Shown one piece after another: positions 48,885-57,282 of a stretch of 64,000 nucleotides of DNA. The notes under the pieces were generated by a model. It searched no databases. It worked only from the letters and a program-made list of their open reading frames with translations, and was not told where the DNA came from. Each line of letters opens with the position of its first letter. Positions within the stretch are counted from its first letter, which is position 1. Position numbers and translations under genes: made by a program. Origin of the DNA: Schizochytrium sp. CCTCC M209059 (taxonomy: Eukaryota; Sar; Bigyra; Thraustochytrida; Thraustochytriidae); the NCBI GenBank assembly GCA_000818945.1, contig KN805399.1:184839-248838 (forward strand), given 5' to 3'.

Positions 48885-51029
48885 TTATTTGTCAGCGTTT
48901 GAGCGCCGCTTCTTCTTAGTCTTGGCATATTTAGGTTTGCGCTTCTTGGGCTCTTCCTGAAGCACGATGGTTGCCCGGCGTTTCAGGCCAGGCCGAGGCT
49001 TTGTCTTTTTGCTACTCTCGTCATGTAAAATAAGCGGGCGCTTGGCCTTTGAGTGTGACTTCCCTTTGGACTTTATGTGGGAACCAGTTGAGCAGTCGGC
49101 AGAACTTGGTGCCTGATTGCATAAATTTTGGTTTTTACGGTTTGGACGGCGAGAATCTGACGATGCAAGCAATTGTTTGCTGCAGCGAGCTGACATAAAG
49201 GATGCTTCACGTGGGGCGATGTAGTTTTGAAAGCGTGCTTCGCGTTTCTCCTGCAAAAGTGGCCCTGGGCGGCTTACGAAAGGCCACAACAATGAGTCGA
49301 ATGCGGTTATGAAAAGCGAATCATCGTTGGAAGGGTCTGGAGATGGGAGTCCTCGAGCCAGAAGCTCGAGATGCCAGGCAGATTTGCCACGGTGAAAGCA
49401 CCGTGTAGAACAGAAGCAAATGGCACGTGTGAGAGCGCAACGTCGCAGCTCGGCACCTTGTCCAAGAGCACTGCCGCAAACCTCGCATGTGAGAGCCTGC
49501 AAGGGCACAGGCTGCGGCGCGGCAATGACCTTGTCACGTCGACGCCAGATAGTCAGAGTGTACGCTGTGTTGGGCCAGTTTGGAAGTTGCACAGTTTTGC
49601 ACAAGATGAATTGGCGCTGCAGGGAGACCTCAAAGGGCTGGGTGGCTGTCGTCCCGATCCACTCGCCCACGACAGCGACATGTTGACCTTGAAAATCTGC
49701 AAGAGCGTTCTCTGCCATGGGTGTGCCTGGTGGTGGATAGCACAGGAAAAGTGCATCGCGCTGAGCCCACGAGGCATCAAGAGAGCCACCCTTGCGACCG
49801 CGAGGCATAGCTTCGATGCGCGTATATGCAGGGATCTGACCATGATACTCGTTTGCGCGCGTATGCGCACCCCCTCGATTGTTTCGCTTTTTGCGATTGC
49901 TTCCGGCACTCGTAGACGTGTCCATCTCAAGTGGCGCAATATCTGCCGCCACGATATTGGCACCCAACGTCCTGAGGTGATAGGCCCAGTACCCTGTTCC
50001 GGCACCGACTTCAACAATAGAGCCCAGGTTGACAATTTCCTTGAGTGCGCCCCGGGTCGGCACGGCGTAGGCATAAATATGGGCGGGCCAGTCGCGCATG
50101 AGATCAAACCATGTTTGCGCAGACAAGGTTTGCAGCGGTGGACGGCCTCGGCCAGCCCATTCTTCCTTGGGGACGCGGCGCCGTTCTTTCAGCATGGAAT
50201 CGAAATTGGCAAGATACTTTCCACGCCGTAGCTGCTCGTGCATGCGCGCAAGCCACAAACGAAATAAATCTGTCTCAGCTTGGTGATCTTGCGTCATGAC
50301 AACGCCATATAAGGGATGCTGCGCAACAGAGTGCGCCACGGGTGGTGTCTTGTCATTGGCGTCGGCGTCGTCATTGTCCTCGACTGCTGCCCCGGAAATC
50401 CTACGGGCATACCACTCGCGCTCTGCACGGTGGTAAAACGCACACGGGCTCCATCGTTTCTGATCAATGTGAAGTCGTCGAGAGCGCGCCTCGTAAAAGA
50501 GGGAAAAGTAGGCCTCATCCAACTTTTGGGTCAAACGTAAAGAATCTCTCGCGTGCAATGACGCAGCGACCTCATGCAATTTGTTCTCTGGCACGCCTAG
50601 ATGCGCAAGGCGAGGCAAATTGCGCCAGCAAGAGGCCCCCAAGCGTACGAGCCAGCCGTCGTCGAGGTCAGCCTCGTTCTTCGTATTTGTCCTGCTTGCC
50701 AGCTTGCGAGTGGCCTCGAGCAGGGCTAGTGCATCGCGAAGCGCGTCCGACGCTTCCGCGTGAGGTTGCGATCGCTTGCGTACTTTGCTGTGGCCTGCTG
50801 GTACGCGTCCATCGCACTTCCATCGCACCACGAGCGCGTGGGCCCCAAGAGCGGCGCCGCAGACCTCGCAAGAGGTGGTGAGACCTTGGTGGCCAGCAGG
50901 TAGCCCTTGTTCGTGTGACGTTGCGGCGCTTACCGCCGGGGCAAACGCGTGGTCACGGTTGTCCACAGTCGCGACGAAGACATCTGCAGGAAACAGGCTC
51001 TGAAGCAGCGGCTCGACCGCGGGCGCCAT
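48885..51029 (-). CDS. Putative SAM-dependent methyltransferase with two Cys-rich motifs
   Basis: 714 residues from the ATG at 51029. The middle holds a Rossmann methyltransferase core: motif I IVEVGAGTGYWAYHLRTLGA (about residues 340-360), VVAADIAPLE as the acidic strand-2 end, LFLCYPPPGTPMAENAL, HVAVVGEWIG, and a closing LTIWRRR. This 'LFLCYPPP … VGEW' arrangement occurs in an uncharacterised algal and protist methyltransferase-like family (recollection). Two similar CEVCG(A/S)ALG motifs flank it, near residues 50 and 515. The second continues CALTRAICFCSTRCFHRGKS, a MYND/HIT-like zinc-binding pattern. The C-terminus is strongly basic (KKRKPKYAKTKKKRRS) and should drive nuclear localisation. 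The target could be nucleic acid or protein; the sequence does not say. Confidence 0.72.
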   Translation of the reverse strand: MAPAVEPLLQSLFPADVFVATVDNRDHAFAPAVSAATSHEQGLPAGHQGLTTSCEVCGAALGAHALVVRWKCDGRVPAGHSKVRKRSQPHAEASDALRDALALLEATRKLASRTNTKNEADLDDGWLVRLGASCWRNLPRLAHLGVPENKLHEVAASLHARDSLRLTQKLDEAYFSLFYEARSRRLHIDQKRWSPCAFYHRAEREWYARRISGAAVEDNDDADANDKTPPVAHSVAQHPLYGVVMTQDHQAETDLFRLWLARMHEQLRRGKYLANFDSMLKERRRVPKEEWAGRGRPPLQTLSAQTWFDLMRDWPAHIYAYAVPTRGALKEIVNLGSIVEVGAGTGYWAYHLRTLGANIVAADIAPLEMDTSTSAGSNRKKRNNRGGAHTRANEYHGQIPAYTRIEAMPRGRKGGSLDASWAQRDALFLCYPPPGTPMAENALADFQGQHVAVVGEWIGTTATQPFEVSLQRQFILCKTVQLPNWPNTAYTLTIWRRRDKVIAAPQPVPLQALTCEVCGSALGQGAELRRCALTRAICFCSTRCFHRGKSAWHLELLARGLPSPDPSNDDSLFITAFDSLLWPFVSRPGPLLQEKREARFQNYIAPREASFMSARCSKQLLASSDSRRPNRKNQNLCNQAPSSADCSTGSHIKSKGKSHSKAKRPLILHDESSKKTKPRPGLKRRATIVLQEEPKKRKPKYAKTKKKRRSNADK

Positions 51030-51415
51030 CGTGTGGTCTCCTGGTTTCTGTCTGCTCTTTTGATTTTGTCCTTTTTTGTCAACGCAAGTTCGTAGGCCTA
51101 TCTCTGACAACGAGTGATTTTTTTTTTCGAGTCTTTTCTTTTCCTATTGCTTTTGAAAGATGCAAACGAGGAGTGAGGAGCAAAAGAGAGACGCGATGAC
51201 CCATCTGCGGAGCTTTACTGTACGCCGAGGAATGAAAAGCCGCAACTCGAGGAGACACGCTGCGTCGTAGCAGTAAGTATATGATGGGTTAGAGACCACG
51301 ATTGTTTGTTGATATTTTAGAAATCTTTCAATTTGCATGCATATGCATGCATTCGTGGCGGGTGCAACGGGGTTCGTTCGTTCGTTCGTTCTACAAAGCG
51401 GGTGAAAAAAGGAGT
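51030..51415. other. Spacer between coiled-coil and methyltransferase genes
   Basis: 386 bp holding the promoter of the methyltransferase gene and the 3' flank of the coiled-coil gene, both on the minus strand. It includes a T-rich tract (about 51119-51127) and a short TTCG repeat (about 51373-51390). No gene is seen. Confidence 0.5.
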
Positions 51416-52891
51416 CTAAAAGTCGTCCTCATTCTGGAGATCGGCGGGCCCGCCCCGAATGCCGAGCTTGGTACGCTTCTTGGCCTCAGCCGCAACCTTG
51501 CACTTGTCAATGCGATGCGCAATGGCCCCAACAACTTCCTCGTCAGAAATGAGATTGCGAATGTGCGGAAGATTAATGAGCTTCTCCTGCGGGCTCATGG
51601 CCGTCGGGTCGGTCTCGGCGGTGCGGTGGAGCTTTTCCTGGATCTGACGCTGAAGCTCGGCCTTGTGCTCAAGAGCGCGCTGCTGACGAAGACGCTGCTG
51701 GCGCTTCTCTTCGGCGAGAGCGTTTTCGGCATCAGCCTTGTAGGCGACGGCAAAGATGGCCTGTGCCTCGCGCTCTTTGTCCTCGCGGGCTTTGAAAACG
51801 CGGATTTGTTCGGCGAGGGCCTCGTTGAGCTTGACCTTTTCGCGTTCACGATGCTCGATCTGGGCTTGGTAGCGATCCTCAGCTTCGCGGGCGAGCTGCT
51901 GCTGGTAAGCAAGTGCGCGGGCCTCGACCTCGCGGTCGTGAGCATCCTTGGCGGCAGTGGCGGCAACGTACATGGCCTGATTGTTGCTGGACTTGGCCTT
52001 CATGCGAGCATAGGTCTCGGCGCGCATGCGCTCCTGCTCATCGAGACGGTGCGCGTACTCCTTCTGGAGACGCTTTTCCTCCTCTTGCTCGCGGGCGCGC
52101 TCTTCAGCGCGGGCAATTTTGTTCTTTTCGTTTTCGGCCTGAACGCGCTCCATATATTCGCGCTGCTCGCGAATCTTTCTGCGCTGGTTCTCCTCTTCGC
52201 GCTTGATGTCGGCGAGTGCATTGGTAATGAGCGCGGCCTCCTGGTCGCGTTCGCGTTGGGCAGCACGTTCACGGCGTGCGACGAGCTCTGCTAGCTGGCG
52301 ATCGCGCTCTTCCTTGATAACGCGCTGGCGTTCCACCTCCTGCAGGCGCTTGTTCTTCTCACTCTCAAGATGAGAGGCGTACTGCGAGCGTACGTGTTGT
52401 GCGTAGTCTTCCTCGATGCTGATGTGCTCTGAGTTCTTGTTGCGCGAGGCCTCAACCTGAGCATCGAGTTCCTCCTTCATCTTGCGCTGCTTTTCACGCG
52501 TGCGGCGGATCCTCTCGCGCTCCGACTTTTGATGCTCAAACTCGGACGCGGTGGCAAAGACCAAATAGCTGTCGAGGGGAATGTCGGGCTTTTCCTTGGA
52601 TTCCTCCTCGCTGCGTGTACCGGCCTGGTTGCGCTCGTTGGCGAGAACAACATCCTCCTTGACTGCCTCGCCGCGCTCGCGGGCCTCGTTTGCGCGCTTG
52701 AGCTGCTTGATACCAGCCTCAAGCTTGCGCTCGAGCTGTTGAATGTCGGAGGCGCACAGCTTGCGACCCGACTTGGACGCAAGGAATTTGCGCGTCTCCT
52801 TGACAATGTACTCTGTGGACTCGGCATCGCCCTTAGCGTAGCGCTCCGCGAGCTTGTTGGCGAGAACGTCTTCTTTCTTGGTGGCGCTCAT
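51416..52891 (-). CDS. Long coiled-coil protein (TPH/axonemal-type)
   Basis: 491 residues from MSATKKEDV at 52891. The frame continues 71 codons upstream without ATG into the promoter. From about residue 100 to 430 it is an almost continuous heptad-rich helix of Glu, Arg, Lys, Gln and Ala (EREREKVKLNEALAEQIRVF and similar). This resembles trichohyalin-plectin-homology proteins of cilia such as CFAP45, CFAP53 or MNS1. The C-terminal ~60 residues form a conserved-looking non-coil end (MSPQEKLINLPHIRNLISDE … RTKLGIRGGPADL). A flagellar role would fit an organism with zoospores but is inference; other coiled-coil scaffolds cannot be excluded. Confidence 0.72.
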   Translation of the reverse strand: MSATKKEDVLANKLAERYAKGDAESTEYIVKETRKFLASKSGRKLCASDIQQLERKLEAGIKQLKRANEARERGEAVKEDVVLANERNQAGTRSEEESKEKPDIPLDSYLVFATASEFEHQKSERERIRRTREKQRKMKEELDAQVEASRNKNSEHISIEEDYAQHVRSQYASHLESEKNKRLQEVERQRVIKEERDRQLAELVARRERAAQRERDQEAALITNALADIKREEENQRRKIREQREYMERVQAENEKNKIARAEERAREQEEEKRLQKEYAHRLDEQERMRAETYARMKAKSSNNQAMYVAATAAKDAHDREVEARALAYQQQLAREAEDRYQAQIEHREREKVKLNEALAEQIRVFKAREDKEREAQAIFAVAYKADAENALAEEKRQQRLRQQRALEHKAELQRQIQEKLHRTAETDPTAMSPQEKLINLPHIRNLISDEEVVGAIAHRIDKCKVAAEAKKRTKLGIRGGPADLQNEDDF

Positions 52892-53502
52892 GACGGATGG
52901 CGATGCTTGCGCTTGCGCAACCTGGTTCAAGTCTTGGGGAGCTGAGACTTTGCCTGCTGTGTCACGTTGCGAGAGAGGAGCTCGCACCGTCGGCGGGGAA
53001 CACGCAGCGCTGGGGCGTCGCGAGGTCTTGAGATGTACTGCTCTTCGAGCGATGCGAGCGGGGAGCTCTGCGTTGCTGCTATATTTGCCCTCGACTGCCT
53101 GCAAGCGCAGAACTTTTTTCCGCCGCGGAGGTGGCTTGACTTTTACTTGCCTGCTTTGTGGATCGGATCGCTTGCTGTGTACGGCTTATACAGACAAGAC
53201 GCTTGCTCACTCACTCACTCACTCACTCACTCTGTGCCACCTGATGCTCTCTCTCTCTGTGACTTCAACGTGTGCAGTGCGCGCTCGCGACTACTCTATG
53301 CCCAGTCGACGCTGGCACGCGCTGCTAAAATGTCGTCTAGAGTTTCTATCGCACACCCTAAACTCTCTTATTCTCCAATGGAACAAAGACCAACCACAAC
53401 AGATTCGTGCGCGCGTAGAAAATCCGGCAGCGGACGGCGCCGTCCGCTACACGGAGAGCGCGGCTGGCTCACTTGTACCCCTCGCCGGATCGATTTTACA
53501 GG

Positions 53503-53513
53503 CCTATAAAACC
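53503..53513 (+). promoter_or_regulatory. Orphan TATA-like box
   Basis: CCTATAAAACC is a good TATA match on the plus strand, about 1.57 kb before the CYRI start. The next ~300 bases hold no protein-like frame. It may serve a non-coding transcript, a long 5' UTR or nothing. Confidence 0.3.
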
Positions 53514-53758
53514 GGTGTATCTTCTCGTCAACGGACATCCACTTTACCCACCTTACCTCCGCTTATACTGTGGGGTGCGATACATCATTTATTTAAGGTC
53601 CCAATACAGTCCCACCTCCCGTTCCTGCCTGTTCCTTACCTCGAGACAGGGTGGGCCTACCCGCCGTAGCGGGCGGCAAGTGCGGAATGCGGGCCTGCAA
53701 GTGGTGCAAACGCGGCAGCGACACGGGAATGGCCTGCGGCAAGTCGGTATCGCCCGGC

Positions 53759-54023
53759 GATCGATCGATCGATCGATCGATCAGCAAAGAGAGTCCGCCT
53801 TCGAGCGCCGCGCCCGCTCCCTCCCGCGCTCGGCCTCCGGCGCAGGCCTGCCTCTCTGCGCGCGCGCGAGGGCGGGCGAGCCTGCAAGCTGCGTAGACGC
53901 GCGGGTGCCGGCGTCGGTCGAGCCCGGGTCGAGCGGCTCGAACCGAGCCGGACTCGCATCGCATCGCATCGCATCGCATCGCAGCTCGCTCGTCCATTAG
54001 CATCCATCCATCCATCCATCCAT
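53759..54023. repeat. Cluster of GATC, GCATC and CATC tandem arrays
   Basis: Three short perfect arrays lie within 270 bp: GATC at 53759-53782, GCATC at 53951-53982 and CATC at 54001-54023. All are non-coding. Confidence 0.85.
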
Positions 54024-55078
54024 CTCGGGTGGGTTCGAGGCGACCGACTTCTGCAGGCAGAGCAGAGCGAGCAGAGCAGAGCGAGCAGAGCAGAGCAGAA
54101 CTCCGCCCACCCCCGGTCCGAGCGGCGCCGCGGCAGGCGCGCAGGACGCGAGGCGCGCGCGGGCAGCGGGCAGGCGGGCGGGGGGGGGGCAGGCCTCGCC
54201 TCCCTCCCCGCGGCGGCGTGGACTCGGGCGCACACGAGCGAGGGCGAGCGAGGCAAAGAAGGTAAGCGCAAGGAGGCCGGGCCTTCCGGAGCGACCGCCG
54301 CGGCGCGCGCGAGGAGACGGGGCTCGCTCGCGGAGCCCGCGCGTCGAGGCTTCGTCCGCGCGGCCCCTTCCTTCCCTACCCCGCGCGCGCGTAACAACAG
54401 CGAGCGAGGGCGAGGGCGCGGGCGAGGAGGGAGGAAGAGGGTCGAAGGGCCTACCTGGCCTGGCCTTCTTGCCTAACTTTGCCTTCCTTGGCTTGCCTGA
54501 CCTTTCCTTACCTTTCCTTTCCTTACCTTACCTTCACTGCCTTGCCCTATAGCTCAGGTCGTCCATCTTCCTTTGCTTTGGCCGGGCTCGGAAAGGCGAC
54601 GCCGAACGAACAGAAGAAGCTCGCGGAGGCCAGCCAGCACGAGGCTGGAGGCTGCAGCCCCCGCGAGACCGACCACTCGCGCGCGAACAAGAAAGACCAC
54701 GAACTCCTCGCGCGTGCCGGTGCCCAAGGCCGGCCCCACCCGACCCGAACAGGAACGCGGAGCTGTCGAGCGGACGCAGGGGCGCGAGCAGGTCCGGAGA
54801 GACGCGCTCGCTGACGGCGAGCGAGAGGAGATCAAGAGCCACCTCCTTGCGCGGGGAGCACAGGGCGCACACGCAGACTCGCAGAGCGTAAAAAAGGAGG
54901 AGAAAGAAGGTCGCGCCACTCGCGCGGGGTTGATTGGCGGAGCGACGTGTTCGTAGTGCACGAACACGGACGGCCCGCCGGCCGACTCGCCTCGTGCTTG
55001 GGCGAGGTTCTAAACTCGATCAAAAAAGCAGAACGGAGAAAAACATCATATCACGGCACATATAGCAGATCAACAAAG

Positions 55079-56017
55079 ATGGGAGCTCTGCTTGCAAAGT
55101 TCACCGGAGCAGGCGAGAGGGATCTCTTGGAGCTGCGCGAAGCCGCACCACCGCAAGAGTCAGAGCCCGAGGCCTTGGCGGCGTACCAGCGGGCAGAAGC
55201 TGCTCTCGAACACGCAGAGTTCTCTCTCGAATTCTTGCGGGCGTATAAAGCAAATGATAAGCTCGTACAGCAGGCGTTGGGGTCACCAAACGACCCCAAG
55301 GTTCGCCAGGAGGCCTTTGAGGGCATGTTCCCCAACGTGGAGGGTATTCGCGGATTTTATGAACTATCCTCCGAGATGAACAGCGCGGTTGGAGATATTC
55401 TGCGCCTCGTTGCGCCTGTCGCCATGCGCGGAGGTACCCCGTTGTCCTCCGAGCAAGCACTCGTGGCCAAGCTCGCGGCTCTCTTCGAAGTCATTTTCCT
55501 CTTTGATTGGGCCAAAATGTCGCAACCTGCCGTGCAGAACGACTTTAGCTTTTACAGGCGCGAGCTATCCAAGAACATGAATAACCCCAACGTCCCCGTG
55601 GATGATTCGATGGCGTCTGCCATCTCAATGTTTGTAGCGCAGGGAAGCCCATTGCTCACGGCGCTGACAAACGATCTCTCTCTCTTATCCAAGCAGTACC
55701 GGGAGTTGGTGCCATACTTGGCTGACTTTTCGAATCTCGCCGCGCAGAGCGCGCCACAGTACTCGAACAGGGGCTCATTTCCGGACTCTGACGGTCTGCA
55801 GACTCTTTTGCTCTCCGCCGTTGTGGCGGCCGTTCTCTACGACAAGATCGACGTCATTGGCGCCTTCACAAAGAGTAGCCCCGTTTCCATGAAGCGTGTT
55901 GTCCAGGGCGTGCGTCAGTGGGACAGCGAGTTCTCCAACGCCGCGCTCAGCACGCTGCAGTACTCGTCGCGCAACTTTAGCAGCGCTCCTTCGAGCGTGC
56001 GCAAGCTCTTCCCATAG
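55079..56017 (+). CDS. CYRI: CYRI/FAM49 family Rac1-binding protein
   Basis: 312 residues from ATG at 55079, close to the ~320 of animal CYRI-A/B. MGALLAKFTG gives the N-myristoylation Gly2 expected of the family. The DUF1394 (CYFIP-like Rac1-binding) fold spans the protein. The most diagnostic part is MSQPAVQNDFSFYRRELSKN, whose adjacent Arg pair corresponds to the residues CYRI uses to bind active Rac1. Near the C-terminus, AVLYDKIDVIGAFTKSSPVS matches the family's conserved 'ILYDHVHPVGAF' segment. CYRI proteins compete with the Scar/WAVE complex for Rac1 and limit Arp2/3-driven actin protrusion at the plasma membrane. The presence of Scar/WAVE in this organism is presumed. There is no intron. 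Confidence 0.93.
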   Translation: MGALLAKFTGAGERDLLELREAAPPQESEPEALAAYQRAEAALEHAEFSLEFLRAYKANDKLVQQALGSPNDPKVRQEAFEGMFPNVEGIRGFYELSSEMNSAVGDILRLVAPVAMRGGTPLSSEQALVAKLAALFEVIFLFDWAKMSQPAVQNDFSFYRRELSKNMNNPNVPVDDSMASAISMFVAQGSPLLTALTNDLSLLSKQYRELVPYLADFSNLAAQSAPQYSNRGSFPDSDGLQTLLLSAVVAAVLYDKIDVIGAFTKSSPVSMKRVVQGVRQWDSEFSNAALSTLQYSSRNFSSAPSSVRKLFP

Positions 56018-57282
56018 TCGTTTTCTTTTGCATGCATCCAGCTTTTCGCTTGAACGATCACCCTCGAACATAATAACCTTTTAATCGTTTTCTATGACTC
56101 TGTGGTTCTTATCCATATCTGCTAGGCTCGTAGATTCAGTCCGCCAAACTGTCTTCGCGTCCATTTTGTTTGTTCATTCTTACTTCCATGCTGTCTATCA
56201 ATAGATGCGCATGATCGGGGCCATCGACCCTCAAAAACCGAGGCTGGGCGTGGCCTTGCTTTGCGCAGGGAAGCTACGCTCGCCAAGGCCCATCCCTTGC
56301 ACGGACGATCGCCACATTGGGTCGCAACCATCAAATTGACACCATCGATGTGCGCAGTCCATTTAGAGGACTGCAAGAAAAGTAAACGAAAAAGAACAAG
56401 AAAAAGGAAAAGAAAAAGAAAAAAGAAGACTGAAAAAAGAAGACTGAAATGAAAAAAGGAAACAGGGCCAAGGGGGTCATGCCACGTCCTGCACCGGTGC
56501 TGGCCCCGCGGCACAGGCACAGCACAGACCCCCGAAGAACGCGTAAAAGGTGCCTGGTGACCCCCTCCTCCCTCCCTCCCTCCCTCCCTTCCCTCTCTCC
56601 CCCAAAACGCGCGGAGCCCGCCCGCCTTGTTCGAGGCGCGCCGGCCGGCCCCAGAATCGCCTCGGCCGACCCGCGCGCGGAGCGAGCGAGCGAGCGAGCA
56701 GCCGCGCCGGGAGCAGACGGCGCAGCGCGCGGCGCGCGGCCCCGCCGACCGGGCGGGCGGGCAGCTGGCTCGCCGCCGTCGATCGCGGGCGGCGCGCGCT
56801 CGATCAATTTCATCGATTTCGTCGTCGCGCCCTCCGCTGCACGTGCCGCCGCGCGGACCCCGAGGCCGCGGAGGCGCGCGCGCGCGTGCGGCGAGGGGCG
56901 AGAGGGGAAGGAGAGAAGGCAAGGCCGCGGCGCCCGCGGGAGGGGCCGGCGCCAGGGAGGGACCCGGGCGGGCCCCCAGGTCCCCTGCGAAAGAACGCGC
57001 GCTCAAGCAAATCGATCAATACAGGCAAGGCAGGGTGCACACGCACGAAAGTAAGCAGAGCGACGCTATATATAAGCTCGCTCGCACGAAGGCGCGCACA
57101 GAGGAGCGCGGTGGTCTTCCCCCAGGGAAGGGGGGGGGGGGGAGAGAAGCGTACGGGCCTGGCATCGACCAGGACGAGGAGCAGGCCACAGCAGCGATTC
57201 TTTGGCAGGAGAATTAGCAGACGGCCTGTATCCTCAGAAGGGGCGATTTCGGCACCGATAAAGGCGTTCAATCTCGTCGAAG
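56018..57282. promoter_or_regulatory. Upstream region of the cyclase gene
   Basis: Includes the 3' flank of the CYRI gene, a purine-rich AAAGAAAAAG tract (56378-56463), a CCTC array (56563-56600), a very GC-rich block (56600-57000), a strong TATA box at 57067-57076 and a G run (about 57130-57142). A minus-strand frame over 56122-57006 is low complexity and rejected. An in-frame TAA at 57259-57261 precedes the cyclase ATG. Confidence 0.5.
57067..57076 (+). promoter_or_regulatory. TATA box of the cyclase gene
   Basis: TATATATAAG is the clearest TATA match in the window and lies about 210 bp upstream of the cyclase ATG at 57283, leaving room for a 5' UTR of about 180 bases. Confidence 0.55.

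Larger units (their letters stand above)
52892..55078. promoter_or_regulatory. Divergent repeat-rich region between coiled-coil and CYRI genes
   Basis: Contains a CACT array (53208-53232), a plus-strand TATA-like CCTATAAAACC at about 53503-53513 with no obvious downstream frame, a GATC array (53759-53782), a GCATC array (53951-53982), a CATC array (54001-54023), GAGCA repeats (about 54058-54100) and CCTTA/CCTTT repeats (54493-54540). Frames in 53900-54960 are Arg/Ala/Pro-rich and judged non-coding. Confidence 0.5.

Noticed and set aside
51302..52294. Plus-strand 330-codon frame opposite the coiled-coil gene
   Set aside because: Antisense shadow; the minus-strand heptad-rich coiled coil is the coherent protein.
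56122..57006. Minus-strand 294-codon open frame
   Set aside because: Ala/Arg/Pro/Ser-rich translation of a GC-rich, repeat-bearing promoter; no family resemblance.
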